A DNA stretch of 64,000 nt, taken from contig NZ_PDUW01000008.1 of NCBI RefSeq assembly GCF_003545815.1, positions 62,001-126,000 on the forward strand, in the 5' to 3' direction. The notes under the pieces are model-generated. The model was not told where the DNA came from. It did no database searches and worked only from the letters and a program-made list of their open reading frames with translations. The stretch comes from Pusillimonas caeni (GTDB lineage Bacteria > Pseudomonadota > Gammaproteobacteria > Burkholderiales > Burkholderiaceae_B). The position numbers and the translations under genes are program-made. Below, piece after piece: positions 63,692 through 64,000 of the stretch; positions within the stretch are counted from its first letter, which is position 1, and each line of letters begins with the position of its first letter.

Positions 63692-64000
63692 ATGTCCAAA
63701 AACACCTCCCCATCCGGGCAAAGCCAATTTGCCAACAAAGCCCAGGCCTGGTCTGCGCGCTTTTCCGAACCGGTTTCCGACCTCGTCAAACGCTACACCG
63801 CCTCGGTCGACTTCGACCGCCGGCTGGCCGCGGTGGACATTCAGGGCTCTCTCGCTCACGCCGACATGCTGGCCGCCATCGGCATCATCAGCCAGCAGGA
63901 CAACGCCGACATCCAGCGCGGCATGGCGCAGATTCTGCAGGAAATCGAGCAGAACGCCTTCGAATGGTCGCTCGACCTCGAAGATGTGCACCTGAACATC
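63692..64000 (+). CDS. argH: Argininosuccinate lyase, N-terminal part
   Basis: First 103 codons; the rest lies beyond the window (family about 460-470 residues). [44 protein letters not shown] is the conserved start, with the substrate loop and [11 protein letters not shown] where the active-site Asn/His begin. Cleaves argininosuccinate to arginine and fumarate. Confidence 0.95.
   Translation, partial: MSKNTSPSGQSQFANKAQAWSARFSEPVSDLVKRYTASVDFDRRLAAVDIQGSLAHADMLAAIGIISQQDNADIQRGMAQILQEIEQNAFEWSLDLEDVHLNI

Overview
The window is a GC-rich bacterial chromosome segment. Gene content and order (gmk-rpoZ-spoT, aceE-aceF-lpdA with a lipoyl domain on E3, folC-SPOR-cvpA-purF, nadE-PII, ppiD, argH) point to a betaproteobacterium of the Burkholderiales, most likely Alcaligenaceae (Bordetella/Achromobacter/Pusillimonas relatives). 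This placement is inferred from protein sequence and synteny, not from a search. No rRNA, tRNA, transposase, phage gene or CRISPR array was recognised.

Positions 1-15.7 kb hold an accessory catabolic locus. A long leftward operon starts near 10.37 kb with an ABC importer (ATPase, NMT1/SsuA-type binding protein, SsuC/TauC-type permease). It continues through a short-chain dehydrogenase, a cupin, an alpha/beta hydrolase, an IclR regulator, a second dehydrogenase that has lost its catalytic Tyr/Lys, a thiamine-diphosphate (ThDP) enzyme, an aspartate-dehydrogenase-like protein and an aldehyde dehydrogenase cut by the window edge. Most junctions overlap by 1-8 bases. Divergently transcribed are two small unrecognised proteins, a Rieske oxygenase, a RidA-family protein and a second IclR regulator. 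Then, leftward again, come a third IclR regulator and a flavin monooxygenase resembling 6-hydroxynicotinate 3-monooxygenase. A shared AT-rich operator-like motif in the 10.4-10.6 kb and 15.63 kb promoter regions suggests one regulon. The natural substrate is not identifiable from sequence. An aromatic or N-heteroaromatic compound, whose breakdown gives an amine or imine, a 2-oxo acid and an aldehyde, fits the gene set. This is the best candidate for an undescribed system of genes.

Positions 16.4-33.3 kb are core metabolism: purF, cvpA, a SPOR-domain protein, folC, the pyruvate dehydrogenase operon (aceE, aceF, lpdA), a PAS-histidine kinase/FixJ-type response regulator pair overlapping folD, prlC and a SCO-family copper protein. 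Positions 33.3-45.4 kb carry a dihydrolipoamide-dehydrogenase-like flavoprotein, a nitroreductase, pdxJ coupled to a tripartite RND efflux system, and an ABC importer with a PF04392-type binding protein. Positions 45.4-64 kb are housekeeping: a spermidine-synthase-like protein, xthA, a small unknown gene, gmk, rpoZ, spoT, an M23 peptidase, an EamA exporter, a YbbA-type ATPase overlapping tesA head to head, ppiD, ugpQ, rlmJ, an RluF-like pseudouridine synthase, a GltI-like binding protein, a PII protein, nadE, an MscS-type channel and the start of argH.

The most unusual non-coding signal is a family of long hairpins in gene-free gaps (about 53.9, 61.9 and 62.1 kb). All three copies share a 38-39-base core and short boundary motifs, yet each has completely different, near-perfect 27-32-base arms. 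Within the core a small stem shows a compensatory base change between copies, which implies selection on a folded form. Two more long inverted repeats with different cores fill the gap at 15.77-16.22 kb.
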